64,000 nt of DNA, taken from assembly GCA_016212095.1 (NCBI GenBank), contig JACRHH010000005.1:62001-126000 (forward strand). Direction: 5' to 3'. Shown piece after piece: positions 49,329 through 59,368 of the stretch. How positions within the stretch are numbered: position 1 is the first letter of the stretch; the number at the start of each line of letters is the position of its first letter. The notes beneath the pieces are model-generated. The model ran no database searches and was not told where the DNA came from. It worked only from the letters and a program-made list of their open reading frames with translations. A program made the position numbers and the translations under genes. Source of the stretch: Nitrospirota bacterium (GTDB lineage: Bacteria > Nitrospirota > Thermodesulfovibrionia > SZUA-242).

Positions 49329-49774
49329 TGCTTGCACCTCTCGTTGTTCTGGCGTCCGTGGCACTTGAAGCACGGAGCCGGATCGATCTTGCCGTCGATT
49401 CTGTGCTGCGTCAGATAATCGCCCCTGTGCGGCAATGTCCGCGCCGGAGAGTCCTTGAACATGTCGCTTGGCTTGAGCTCTTCATTACGGGCGTGGCAGT
49501 CCATGCAGAACGAGGTGTTGTGGCACTTGGTGCAGATCTTCTCCCTCTGCGCCGCCGCGAACGCGTGCTTCTTCATCTTGAAGTCAGTGGAATGGTTGAA
49601 CTCGCCCAAAGACCTTGCCTGCTCGATGTGGCAGTCGGTGCATGCCGGAGCGCCCGATACCTCGACCGGATGCTGTTTCGCCATGCTCTTGTTCTCGGCG
49701 CAGGCGTAAAGCCCCGCAAGCGCAACCGTCATGCTTACCGCAAGTACCGTATTTTTAACAATCGCGTTTTTCAT
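49316..49774 (-). CDS. Five-haem cytochrome c lipoprotein
   Basis: 152 aa from ATG 49774. The signal peptide ends with LYAC, a lipobox. Haem motifs: CTDCH, CTKCH, CMDCH, CFKCH and CKQCH, with several extra His as possible axial ligands. It resembles small periplasmic cytochromes (c3/c7 type) that ferry electrons near a porin conduit. It starts 5 bp after the porin gene ends and overlaps the seven-haem gene at its end, so it is translationally coupled in the run. Confidence 0.92.
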   Translation of the reverse strand: MKNAIVKNTVLAVSMTVALAGLYACAENKSMAKQHPVEVSGAPACTDCHIEQARSLGEFNHSTDFKMKKHAFAAAQREKICTKCHNTSFCMDCHARNEELKPSDMFKDSPARTLPHRGDYLTQHRIDGKIDPAPCFKCHGRQNNERCKQCHK

Positions 49775-49779
49775 GTCTG

Positions 49780-51021
49780 TTAAGCCCCCCACGGATTGGT
49801 TCCGAACTTGTATATGAATTTCAGGAAGCCCTTGACTTCCTTGTCGTAGTAGGGATTGTGCGAGTATTCGAAGTCGGCTGACGCCTTCGCCCTCTCCGAC
49901 AGCGCGTAACCGGCTGCGGCGGTGAGCGAATAGGCGGTTTTAACGCCGCTCACCTTCTCGTCGTAGATCACGGCAAGCGCGTCGATGGTTTTGTCGAGCT
50001 TGCCGCTCTTGCTGAAGCAGTAGGCGCGTATCTCGTTGTAGCGGTTGTCTTTTTCGTAGCCGTTCATGCGGTGCGCCGACGCTCCGGCCAGAACATCGCT
50101 GTCCTTGACATACGCAAACTTGGCGCCGTAGCGGTTGACCGTTCCAGCGCGGTCATACTCGTAGTTCTTGTAGTCAACAGAAACCGTGACATTTTCGTTG
50201 ACAGGATATTCCAGCTCGACGCCGGTTGTCAGGAGCGTTTCCTCCGTGTCGATGCCGCTTCCGCTTCCGGTTTTGGGGGCGAAGGCGTTTATCGAGGCGG
50301 CCTGAAAGTAGTTTGCGTAGTCGATCAACGAAACCTCGCCTCGCAGCTTGAGGCTGCCCAGACCGCCGACATTCAGGAAGTACGAATGCTCCATCCAGCC
50401 CGATGTTTCGGAATTGTAGGAAGACTGGCCGAGTATGGAAACCTTGTCCGCGGGACGGAGTGAAAGGTCTATGCCCATCTCCTCGCGATCGCCGGTTTTG
50501 TCGTTTTTCCCCTGCAGGAACGAAACGCCGACGGTGTAGAGCTTTTCGGCCTTGTGCGATATTCTGCCGCCGTAAATTAGCTCGCCGCCCGATTCGATGA
50601 TGTCACCGGCAAACGCCGACACGCCGAAACCGGCCTTCAGATCCGCGGTGGCATGAATTCCGTCGATGATTTCGGATGCGATTCCGTCGTGGACGAGAAT
50701 TCTTCCGGCATCCACCATAGCGTTTGCGTCGTCGCTTCTGAAGTTCAGATAGCCGTAGCGAAGATCGCCTTCGGATCGTTTGTCGCCGCTGTCGTCGGCA
50801 AGGTCAACGCGAAACCATCCGCCTGCGTGGAAAGAGAGCTTCTGACCGGCCATTTCCTCGATATTCAGGTCAAGATACTCGTAGAGCGGAGCGACCTTGC
50901 CGCCGCCCACCGTTTCCCGCGTCTGAACATAAGTGCGGGATTCGCCGTTTACGCTTGCGGCATAAGACGGCGTTACTGCCGGGAACAACATCAAAAGCAG
51001 AAAGACATACCTTCTAAGCAT
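49780..51021 (-). CDS. Outer-membrane beta-barrel of the cytochrome operon
   Basis: 413 aa. Signal peptide (VFLLLMLFPAVTPSYAA), then many amphipathic strands (LSFHAGGWFRVDL, DLRYGYLNFRS, VSILGQSSYNSETSG, LKLRGEVSLIDYANY) and a C-terminal FLKFIYKFGTNPWGA, as in outer-membrane porins. It is not a clear MtrB or OmbB match by eye; the combination with flanking cytochromes suggests a conduit barrel. It lies 104 bp after the fibronectin-III giant and 5 bp before the five-haem gene. If it is the channel, the five- or seven-haem lipoprotein could fill its lumen (inference). Confidence 0.78.
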   Translation of the reverse strand: MLRRYVFLLLMLFPAVTPSYAASVNGESRTYVQTRETVGGGKVAPLYEYLDLNIEEMAGQKLSFHAGGWFRVDLADDSGDKRSEGDLRYGYLNFRSDDANAMVDAGRILVHDGIASEIIDGIHATADLKAGFGVSAFAGDIIESGGELIYGGRISHKAEKLYTVGVSFLQGKNDKTGDREEMGIDLSLRPADKVSILGQSSYNSETSGWMEHSYFLNVGGLGSLKLRGEVSLIDYANYFQAASINAFAPKTGSGSGIDTEETLLTTGVELEYPVNENVTVSVDYKNYEYDRAGTVNRYGAKFAYVKDSDVLAGASAHRMNGYEKDNRYNEIRAYCFSKSGKLDKTIDALAVIYDEKVSGVKTAYSLTAAAGYALSERAKASADFEYSHNPYYDKEVKGFLKFIYKFGTNPWGA

Positions 51022-51125
51022 TCTTGCGGCCCCCCCTTTTAGGGTTAGATTTGGCCGCTAATTTACCATGACATGGCGCTGAATGTCCAAATAAAAAGTA
51101 TGACTTCAACCTCAATCCGCATGTT

Positions 51126-54100
51126 TTACGGCCCGCACGCCGTATCCCCCGTCTGCCAGGGCGGCATGGTTGCCGATACGGCGGCGCTGTACGGAGACCT
51201 GTCGTTGCCGCGGAACGCCCTCACCCTGTACTCGTAGGTCATGCCGGGCGAGATGGCCCGCGTGTCGGTGAACATTGTGACATTCGATGCTATCGTGGCG
51301 ATATTCACGAAGCCTCCGGTGAATATCTTGACTTCCACCTCGAAGCCGTCCTCGTCAGTGGCCGGATCGATCCATGAAAGAACCACCTTGCGAGAGCCGC
51401 TGGGCGTGGCTGTCAGAGCGGTTGGCGTGGCCGGATATGTCATATCGCAGGCTATGTTCGAATAGTCGGTGTCCCAGCCGCATACGGCGGTTTTTCCGGC
51501 GCGGATGCGGTAGCAGTACGTTGTCGATGCCGCAACCGCGCTGTCGGCGTAAGCAGTTGTTGCTCCGGCGGATGTCCCGACCTCGGCGAAGTTGGCGCAT
51601 CCGCCGCCGGTGTCAACGCAACGCTCAACCCGGAATACCGTTTCATCCTGATTGGTGTCTGTCCATGCAAGCTCCGTTTTGGTGTCTGCCGTGGCCGTCA
51701 CCGTCAGCCCCGACGGCGCGGAAGGCGAAGGCGTGGAAGCCGACGCGGAGGCGCTCCACGACGACGTCCAAGCCGGAGACGTCGAGCGTTCCGCCCTCAC
51801 GCGGTAGGTGTATCCGGTTCCGGCGCAGACCGAGTTGTCCTGATACGCGATTGCGTCCGCAGCCGCGTTTGCCGTGAATACGAAGTCAGAACATCCTGTC
51901 CCGGCGCATCGTTCTATCCTGAACCCGGTTTCCGAAACCGTGCTGTCTGTCCAGGTGAGCGTGATTCCGGTAGTGTTGTCAGCCACAGCCGAAACCGTTC
52001 CGGGCGGCACGATTGCTGTCGCGGCTGACGCCTCATTACTGAAAGGCGTTGCCCATGCGCACGACGCCGTCTTGTACGCCTGAATCTTGTAGGTGAAGAG
52101 AGTCGAATGCGGAAGGTTCTGGTCGTCGTATGACACCACGTTCTGGCCGGGCGTCTGTATCTGGGCGAAATCCTGACAGCCCGCCCCCGAACACCTGAAA
52201 AGCCTGAATCCTGTTTCGTCGCCGTTGCCGTCAGTCCATGTGACGTTTATCTTGTTCTCGTTCACGCGGGCAACCGTGATGACCGGCGTTGAGGGCGTCG
52301 GCATTAATGCGTCCGCGATGTTGCTCCATGCCGATGTCCAGACCGGGCCATCGGTTTTGTACGCCCTCACGCGGTAGCTGTAGGGCGTTGACGCGCAGAC
52401 GCCGTTGTCCTGATATGTTTTCACGTTCGCGGCTGTCGTGAATGTTGTCACGCCGGATGTGAAATCGCAGCCGGCGCCTGAGCATCGCTCGACTGTGAAG
52501 CCCGATTCCGTGTCGGTGTTGTCGTTCCACGAGAGATTAACGGTCGTGGTTCCCGAAACCGGCGCGGCAAGCCCCGACGGCGGAGCCGGCTGAAGCGTTG
52601 TTGCCGACGCGGTTGCGCTCCATGCGGTTTCCCACGGGCAGGCCGTCGTGGATGCCGCCTTGACGCGGTAGTTGTACGTTGTTCCCACATCGAGGCCGGT
52701 GTCGGAATATGCTGTTGCGTTGCCGGCTGTTGTGGCCACCGGCGCGAAATCGGAGCATCCGGCGTTCTTGCAGCGCTCGATCATGAAGCCGGTTTCGGAA
52801 ATGGAATTATCAAGCCAGGCAAGGTCAATCCGCACCTCGGAGACGGCGCTTGCCGTAAATGCCGACGGAACGCCCGGCGTTGCGGTTGTTGCCGACGCCG
52901 ACGCGCTTTCCGCGGTTGTCCATGCGCCAGACCGTGCCGCTTTCACCCGATAAGAGTAGGCGGTTGTGTTGCAGACGGATGTGTCGTTGAAAGTTGCTGT
53001 GTTGTGTCCGGCGGAGCCGATATCGGTAAAGTTCGAGCATCCAGTGCCTTCGCAGCGCTCGATGATGAAGCGCGTTTCGTTCTGAGTGTTGTCCGTCCAT
53101 GAAAGGTTTACCCGGTTTTCGCCGGAAGCCGCAGCCGCAAGCGCGGTTGGCGCTGAAGGAAGCGCGATGGTTGCGCACGCGGCTGAAGTTGCCGCGCTTG
53201 TCCAGAAGCCGGAACGCTCCGCTTTCACTCGATAGCAGTAGGTTTCGCCCGCTGTTACGGCGGTATCGGTGTAGCTTGTTGCGTTGGAAGCGGCGGTGTA
53301 GGTGACCAGCGATGAAAAATCGCACGACGCGCCGGCGCAGCGCTCAATGATGAAGCCGGTTTCGGTGGCCGACGTGTCTGTCCAGCTCACGGTTACACGA
53401 TCCGTCTTGTGCGATGTGGTGTCGAGCGAAAGCTGAACCTGCATGTCGGAAAGCGCCGCTTGCGCGTTTGTGAGCGTGACCGGACGCCGGAACTCCCACG
53501 TGGACGCGCCCAGGCTGTACAATCCGCGTTCAACCGCGCCGACAGACTGCGCCGGTTCTTGCACGGCATATTTCATCACCAGCAGATGATCGAACTTCAC
53601 GTTGTGGGTGTAGTTCTTCACGGCTATCCTCATCGGTGAGTCGGTGAAGCTGGTCGTTTCGCGAAGGCTTGTCCACGCGCCGCTTGAACCGGCCCGCGAG
53701 AAATATCCCGCGCCGCTTGCGCGAAGCTCGATCTTCACGTCGTATGCGGTGTTGGCCGAGTAGTACTGCGAAACGCCGTATGCATTCGTCTTTTCCTGCG
53801 TGTACCACTGGTTGTTGTAGGTCTTCAGGCCGTAGATCGTGTTCGGATTCACTGCGGCGCTCGTGACCGGGCTCTGGTTTATGTCCCAGCCGATCAGCAT
53901 TCCGCCGCCTGTATTGTACGGCGTGAGCCGCGCCTGAATCTTCCTGTCCGCCGCGCGGTTGAATGTTGCCTGCGAAATCAGCGCGTTGTTGTAGCCGTCG
54001 GTGAAGCCCTTGCCCTTCAGGTACAGGCCGTTGTTCTGCATGAACACGTCGTCCGGGTTGAGAGACACCCACTTCGATGCGTTTATCGTTGTTCCCTGAA

Positions 54101-57100
54101 AATCGTCGAAGAATTCGAAGGTTGCGCTTCCGTTTGAAACGGACGCCGCCGCAGGGTTTCCCCAGTGCAGGTATATGTCTTTGGTGGCTGACGGGATCGA
54201 CGGCACTCTGGCCCATATCTTCGTGGCTGTTGTTCCGCATCCCGACTCTATCCAGTGCGGCAGAAGCGTTGCGCCGTCGGAATCGGTGATTCTTATGTCG
54301 CTGCAAATTCCGTCGTAACCCGCTGCCGCCGCCGGGGTTCCGGGCGCTGAAATGCTGGTTGTTGCGCCCGATGTGTTTCCGGCAATCTCCCAGCCGCACG
54401 AGGCTGTCTTGAACGTTTTCAGGCGATAGCAATAGTCTGTCGAAAAATTCAGACCCGAATCCTGATACGAAACGGTTGGCGTGCTGATCTTGAAATTGTC
54501 GAAAACGGTTGTCATCGATGCCGTGCCGGACTGCGAAGCCGACACCTCGACTGGCTGCCCGGAGAGCGCTGAGCCTGACTGCGACGTTCCGAGCCACTGC
54601 GAGCTTGAGGTGTCCCAGTATTGCGCGTAGACGGTTGTTCCAACGCGGGCTATCCTGAACTTGCCGGAATTGTCGGCAGTGGTGACAACATAATTGCCTG
54701 AAACGCCGCTCATCATCACCTCGTACCGGTAGCGATGAACGTTCGCTTCGGTTATGCGCTCGACGCGCGCGTAGTTCAACGCGCCGGTTGGGCTGTCCGG
54801 CAGAACGAATTCAAGCCGTGCAAGCGCGTTTTTCGGCGTTGTTGCCGATGCGCCGGACGGCAGGCTGTAATCCACCTGAATGTCGAAATCGCCGGTGATT
54901 GCCTCCGGATGCGTAGCCATCAGCTTGTTTGTGACCGCAACGGTTCCCGGCGTCTGCATCTGCACGCCCCCGCCGGAGGCCGCGACGCTTCCGGCTCCGC
55001 CTGTAATCGACGTGCTCCATGCAAGCGCGTTTATGCCGCTGTCGAAGCCGTCATTTCGGGCAAGCCGTGCGGCTTCCGCGAATGGAAGCGAACCTGCGGC
55101 GCACGCTTCGGCTTTGCGCTCGATGATGAAGCCCGACTCATCCGTCACGCTGTCCGTCCAGGAAAGGTCGATGCGGGTTTCGCTTGCCCGCGTTGCAGAC
55201 AGATTGTTGGCGTAGGACGCGGCGGGCGTTGTTACATCGGCTGTTGCGGCGCTCCGGTTAACCGGCCAAAGCGTGTCTCCGGTCTTTGCGGCGTAAACGC
55301 GGTATCTGTACGTGCTTGACTGACAGGCTGTTGTGTCCGTGTGGCTTGTGGCGTTTGCGGCAGCCGCAAACGTTGTCACCGTCGAGAAATCGCAGGACGC
55401 TCCTTCGCACCTCTCGATCACGAAGCCGGTTTCCGACGCGAAGTTGTCAACCCATGTCACTCTGATGTCCGTCGTGTTCAGGGCAACAGCCGTCACCGTG
55501 TCCGGCGTGCCAACCGTGGTGGAAGCCGAAGCGGTTGCGCTTGCCATTTCCCATGAATTATTGGCGGTTTTGTATGCGACCACCCGGTATGTGAAGGCGC
55601 TGGAATGGGCAAGCGGCTGATCCGTAAATGATCCTGACGATCCGGCGGCGAATGTTCCGATTGGCGCGTAAGCGCCTGAAATGGCGCAGGCGGCTGAATC
55701 GCCGGGGCATCGCTCAAGCCTGAATCCGGTTTCGTCGGCGTTGGTGTCTGTCCAGTTGAGGCGAATAGCGGTCTCATTCTGGCGCGTCGCGACAAGGGTA
55801 GGAGTTGTCGCGGCCAAGGCCTGAACCTGCGCGGCGCTTGAATACTGAGTCACCCACTTTCCGGCGCGATAGGCGTTTATCCGGTAGCGGTAAACCGTTC
55901 CCTGAACCGCGTTGTTGTCAAGGAACGCTTGCAGGTTCGGCGAAACATTGAACAATGTCTTCATCGAGAAATCGCAGGAAGTTCCGGCGCATCGCTCTAT
56001 TGTGAAACCGTCCTCGTAGGTGGTTGTGTCCGTCCATGTCAGCAATACTTCGGTTGTGCCGGAAGATGTTGCCGATTGCAATGAGGGAGCGGGCGGCGTG
56101 GTTGTGTTGATGCCAAGCTCGATCCGTCGCGAAAGATCGCCGGTGTTTTTATACGCCTGAACGCTGAAGCAGTACTGGGAATTCGTGTTCAGTCCCTCGT
56201 CCGAATAGCTGTTTGAATTCGCCGGCAGATCAACCACATGCGCCCACGCGCCGCCAGATCCGCAAGCTCCTGTCATGCGCTCCACGCGGTATCCGTCTTC
56301 CGAAAGGCTGTTGTCGCTCCATGAAAGATCGGCCCTCGTGTAATGCGACGAGCCCGTCAGCGGAGCCGGCGGCTGAACGCCGTCAACCGCGCACCGGAAA
56401 ACCAGATAGTCGGCGGCATCGCTTGCGTCGCGGGTGTAACCGGCCACATACGCCTCGCCGAACCGGTTCGCCGCCGCTGTCCACGCGTCGTCATCCTTGC
56501 CTGCCGCTCCTGCGTAAATCGTCGCGCCGGTCATGCTGCCTGAATAATCGTATTTCACCGCGATGGCGTCCATGCTGCCGCCAGTGCCGCCTGTAAGAGA
56601 GCTTCCGGCGATGCAGACGCTGCCCGAAAGGTCGATCGACATGGCCGAAACCCTGTCGTCGCTTCCAAGGCGGTCGAGCGTCTTGTGCCAGACAAGCGCG
56701 CCGCTCGCCGTATAGCGCACGATATGGATATCGTTGTTTCCTGGGCCGACGTACTCGGTTCCGGCAACAACGATCTCGCCGTTAACCGGATCGATTGCAA
56801 TTGCCGACGGCCTGTCGTTTCCGCCCGCGCCGCCGCCGTGAACGTCGCTCCAGATCACCGCGCCGGTTGAGCCGTTGTATTTTACGGTGTAGAAAGCCTC
56901 GAATCCGGAGGCGTTAACCATGAAACCGGTAACATACACGTCGCCGGAAGCGTCAACAACCAGCCCCACGGTCTGATCGTTTCCGTTGCCCGGCCCGTTC
57001 CAGATCACCGGCTGGGGCCAGAGCATCGCGCCATTGGCTCCGTTGTATTTCGCCACGAACCAGTCGTAATTCGCGCCGTTATGAACGTAGCCCGACACGA

Positions 57101-59351
57101 AGATATTGCCGGCCGCGTCGAACGCCACGGCAGCCGGATAGTCGTTTCCGACGTGGTCGTAAGGCGTGGCGGCCCATGTGCGCGTCCGGTTCCCGTCGTA
57201 TTTGATAACGTAGATGTCATCGTTGAAGGCCACGTTTCGTCCGTAGCCTATCACCACTGTATTGTTCGAGCCGTCGGAGGCCACGGCCACCGAGTCAGAC
57301 CTGTCGTCGTCGCCAGCCGGGCCGTTGTAAACGGCATTGCCCAGTTCCGCGCCGTCCGTTCCCGAATACCAGACCGTGTAGATGTCGTTGGTGTTTCTTG
57401 CGCCGCCGCCGTAAAGCGAGGAATAGCCGGTTACAACGGCATTGCCTGTGCCTGTCACCGCAACGGACGATGCGGCGTCAACCTGATCGTCAACATCGTT
57501 GTAGCTCATGCTCCATATCGCGGAGGCGCTTGTCCTGTTAATCTTGCGCGTGAAATAGTCGAGGCTGCCTGTGTTCGAGAAGCTGTATCCGGTGACAACC
57601 GGATTGCCGTCTGAGTCAACTGCAACCGACGCGGCGTAGTCCTCGCCGCCGTCCGGCCCGGCGTATGTGTGAACCCATGTCGGCGCTGTGTAGGCGATGA
57701 TCGTGGTTCTGGCTGTCGCCTCGTTGCTCCAGCCCGAATTTCCGGCGCTATTGCTGAATGCCGCAATGCGGTAGTAGTAGCGCAGATCAGGCGCAACTGT
57801 ATTGTCGATAAACTCCACTGCGTTGGCCGAAGCGGTTCCGGCAGACTGCCACACGCCTGCTTCGCCGATCTTGCGTTCGATCAGAAAGCCGTCCTCGACT
57901 GCCGAGTTGTCCGTCCACGCAAGCCGCACCGATGTTGTCGTGAGCGTTGCAGCCGTCAGTCCGGACGGCTTGTCTATTGCGCCCGGATCAAAAACCGCAA
58001 CGCGGAAATCGTAGTCCGTTGCCCCTGAAGTCCATGCATCGGACCATCCGGCAACTGCCACGCCGTTTGGCGTAACGGCAACCGCCACAGCCCTGTCGCC
58101 CTTTCCGGCTGCGTCGTGGATGCTGTTCCAGAGCACGGCTCCGCTTGCGCGCGAGATTTTGGCGGCGCGGAAATCGTCAAACCCCGAAGCCCCGTTGTTT
58201 GTGTGTCCGGCAACGAAAATATCGCCGGACTGGCCGACGGCAACCGATGCCGCGATGTCGGAATCGCCGCCCGACAGATCGGGCGTGACCTCCCATGAGG
58301 GCGCGCCTGTCGCGCCATCGTATCGGCCAACAAAGAAATCGTTGCCGGTTGCCGGACTAAAGCTGTAACCCGCTACGTAAACATATCCGGATGCATCGAT
58401 GGCGATGGACGAAGGCTCGTCGTTATGCCCCCTGTTGAATGGCGGACGTTCCCACCTGGCGGCGCCGCCTGATGACGCAAGCAGTTTTGCGACATAAATA
58501 TCGCGATCCGTTCCGTTATGCAGGTAACCGGCAACCGCCACGTTTCCGTCAGTGTCGAAGGCAAGCGCAGTTGCCCTGCTGTCGCCGGAGCCGGTTTTGC
58601 GGGCTTCCCAAACCGGATTGCCGTTGAAGTCGTATTTTCGCGTGTAGATGTCGAAGTTCGACGCGCCGCGCGATTCTCCGGTTGCGGCAACGCCGTCGGG
58701 CCCGGCTGCAACGGCGTAAATCCGGTCGTGTCCGCCGCCCGCGCCCCCGTATGTCTTTGCCCACATTGGCGTTCCGTCGGGGTTCGGGCCGGAGGATGCG
58801 TATTTGATGAGGATAAAATCGTCATCGCCGCCGGACGACTGGGAATAGCCGCCTACGTATATGTTGTTCAGGCTGTCGATGGCGATGGAAGATGCGTAAT
58901 CGTTTCCGCCCGCCGCGCCGTTCCATGAATGCCGCCATAGCAGCGCGCCGGTAACGCCAGCGTATTTTTCGGTGTGAATGTCGTAGTTGATGCCGTTCCA
59001 TGCGTATCCGGTCACGATGACATCGCCGTTTGAATCCGTAACCACGGCTGTTGCCGAATCGTTTCCGCCCGCCTTGTCGTAATCGGCAGACCATTGGACT
59101 CCGGTTCCGTCGCTTTTGAACTTGACGGTGTGGAAATCCTGTGACACGCCCAGGTGATAGCCAGTCACGATAACGCCGCCGGATGCATCCGAAACGGATG
59201 CCAGCGCCTCCTGTTTTCCGGCAAGCGGCGCGGCGTATGTTCCGGCAAGATCGCCGCCGGCGCCGTGGGCTGCTCCGGCGAAGACCGGCAATATCATGGC
59301 AAGCGCCGCAACGGTGAAACGCATTATGGTTTTGATATCGAATTTCATCAT
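51126..59351 (-). CDS. Giant secreted protein: two propeller-type repeat sets and about 14 fibronectin-III domains
   Basis: 2741 aa from ATG 59351 (GGAGGAAAC upstream). Signal peptide near MRFTVAALAMILPVFAGAAHG. Residues about 40-470 hold eight SBBP-type units (GGVIVTGYHLG, VYVAGYSF and others), a first fibronectin-III domain follows, then a second set of eight (PVVTGYSFS, VYVTGFMV). From about residue 1000 on there are some 13 more fibronectin-III domains, most with the motif GFxIERCxGxxCDF, giving a recurrent CX4C pair. An inserted DUF2341-like domain and a lectin-like stretch (about 1450-1800) interrupt the series. No membrane anchor or haem motif. It is likely an extracellular scaffold or adhesin, downstream of the giant cytochrome by 17 bp. 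Confidence 0.88.
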   Translation of the reverse strand: MMKFDIKTIMRFTVAALAMILPVFAGAAHGAGGDLAGTYAAPLAGKQEALASVSDASGGVIVTGYHLGVSQDFHTVKFKSDGTGVQWSADYDKAGGNDSATAVVTDSNGDVIVTGYAWNGINYDIHTEKYAGVTGALLWRHSWNGAAGGNDYASSIAIDSLNNIYVGGYSQSSGGDDDFILIKYASSGPNPDGTPMWAKTYGGAGGGHDRIYAVAAGPDGVAATGESRGASNFDIYTRKYDFNGNPVWEARKTGSGDSRATALAFDTDGNVAVAGYLHNGTDRDIYVAKLLASSGGAARWERPPFNRGHNDEPSSIAIDASGYVYVAGYSFSPATGNDFFVGRYDGATGAPSWEVTPDLSGGDSDIAASVAVGQSGDIFVAGHTNNGASGFDDFRAAKISRASGAVLWNSIHDAAGKGDRAVAVAVTPNGVAVAGWSDAWTSGATDYDFRVAVFDPGAIDKPSGLTAATLTTTSVRLAWTDNSAVEDGFLIERKIGEAGVWQSAGTASANAVEFIDNTVAPDLRYYYRIAAFSNSAGNSGWSNEATARTTIIAYTAPTWVHTYAGPDGGEDYAASVAVDSDGNPVVTGYSFSNTGSLDYFTRKINRTSASAIWSMSYNDVDDQVDAASSVAVTGTGNAVVTGYSSLYGGGARNTNDIYTVWYSGTDGAELGNAVYNGPAGDDDRSDSVAVASDGSNNTVVIGYGRNVAFNDDIYVIKYDGNRTRTWAATPYDHVGNDYPAAVAFDAAGNIFVSGYVHNGANYDWFVAKYNGANGAMLWPQPVIWNGPGNGNDQTVGLVVDASGDVYVTGFMVNASGFEAFYTVKYNGSTGAVIWSDVHGGGAGGNDRPSAIAIDPVNGEIVVAGTEYVGPGNNDIHIVRYTASGALVWHKTLDRLGSDDRVSAMSIDLSGSVCIAGSSLTGGTGGSMDAIAVKYDYSGSMTGATIYAGAAGKDDDAWTAAANRFGEAYVAGYTRDASDAADYLVFRCAVDGVQPPAPLTGSSHYTRADLSWSDNSLSEDGYRVERMTGACGSGGAWAHVVDLPANSNSYSDEGLNTNSQYCFSVQAYKNTGDLSRRIELGINTTTPPAPSLQSATSSGTTEVLLTWTDTTTYEDGFTIERCAGTSCDFSMKTLFNVSPNLQAFLDNNAVQGTVYRYRINAYRAGKWVTQYSSAAQVQALAATTPTLVATRQNETAIRLNWTDTNADETGFRLERCPGDSAACAISGAYAPIGTFAAGSSGSFTDQPLAHSSAFTYRVVAYKTANNSWEMASATASASTTVGTPDTVTAVALNTTDIRVTWVDNFASETGFVIERCEGASCDFSTVTTFAAAANATSHTDTTACQSSTYRYRVYAAKTGDTLWPVNRSAATADVTTPAASYANNLSATRASETRIDLSWTDSVTDESGFIIERKAEACAAGSLPFAEAARLARNDGFDSGINALAWSTSITGGAGSVAASGGGVQMQTPGTVAVTNKLMATHPEAITGDFDIQVDYSLPSGASATTPKNALARLEFVLPDSPTGALNYARVERITEANVHRYRYEVMMSGVSGNYVVTTADNSGKFRIARVGTTVYAQYWDTSSSQWLGTSQSGSALSGQPVEVSASQSGTASMTTVFDNFKISTPTVSYQDSGLNFSTDYCYRLKTFKTASCGWEIAGNTSGATTSISAPGTPAAAAGYDGICSDIRITDSDGATLLPHWIESGCGTTATKIWARVPSIPSATKDIYLHWGNPAAASVSNGSATFEFFDDFQGTTINASKWVSLNPDDVFMQNNGLYLKGKGFTDGYNNALISQATFNRAADRKIQARLTPYNTGGGMLIGWDINQSPVTSAAVNPNTIYGLKTYNNQWYTQEKTNAYGVSQYYSANTAYDVKIELRASGAGYFSRAGSSGAWTSLRETTSFTDSPMRIAVKNYTHNVKFDHLLVMKYAVQEPAQSVGAVERGLYSLGASTWEFRRPVTLTNAQAALSDMQVQLSLDTTSHKTDRVTVSWTDTSATETGFIIERCAGASCDFSSLVTYTAASNATSYTDTAVTAGETYCYRVKAERSGFWTSAATSAACATIALPSAPTALAAAASGENRVNLSWTDNTQNETRFIIERCEGTGCSNFTDIGSAGHNTATFNDTSVCNTTAYSYRVKAARSGAWTTAESASASATTATPGVPSAFTASAVSEVRIDLAWLDNSISETGFMIERCKNAGCSDFAPVATTAGNATAYSDTGLDVGTTYNYRVKAASTTACPWETAWSATASATTLQPAPPSGLAAPVSGTTTVNLSWNDNTDTESGFTVERCSGAGCDFTSGVTTFTTAANVKTYQDNGVCASTPYSYRVRAYKTDGPVWTSAWSNIADALMPTPSTPVITVARVNENKINVTWTDGNGDETGFRLFRCSGAGCQDFAQIQTPGQNVVSYDDQNLPHSTLFTYKIQAYKTASCAWATPFSNEASAATAIVPPGTVSAVADNTTGITLTWTDSTVSETGFRIERCAGTGCSDFVFTANAAADAIAYQDNSVCAGTGYTYRVRAERSTSPAWTSSWSASASASTPSPSAPSGLTVTATADTKTELAWTDTNQDETVFRVERCVDTGGGCANFAEVGTSAGATTAYADSAVAASTTYCYRIRAGKTAVCGWDTDYSNIACDMTYPATPTALTATPSGSRKVVLSWIDPATDEDGFEVEVKIFTGGFVNIATIASNVTMFTDTRAISPGMTYEYRVRAFRGNDRSPYSAAVSATMPPWQTGDTACGP

Positions 59352-59368
59352 GTATGTTTCCTCCGCTC

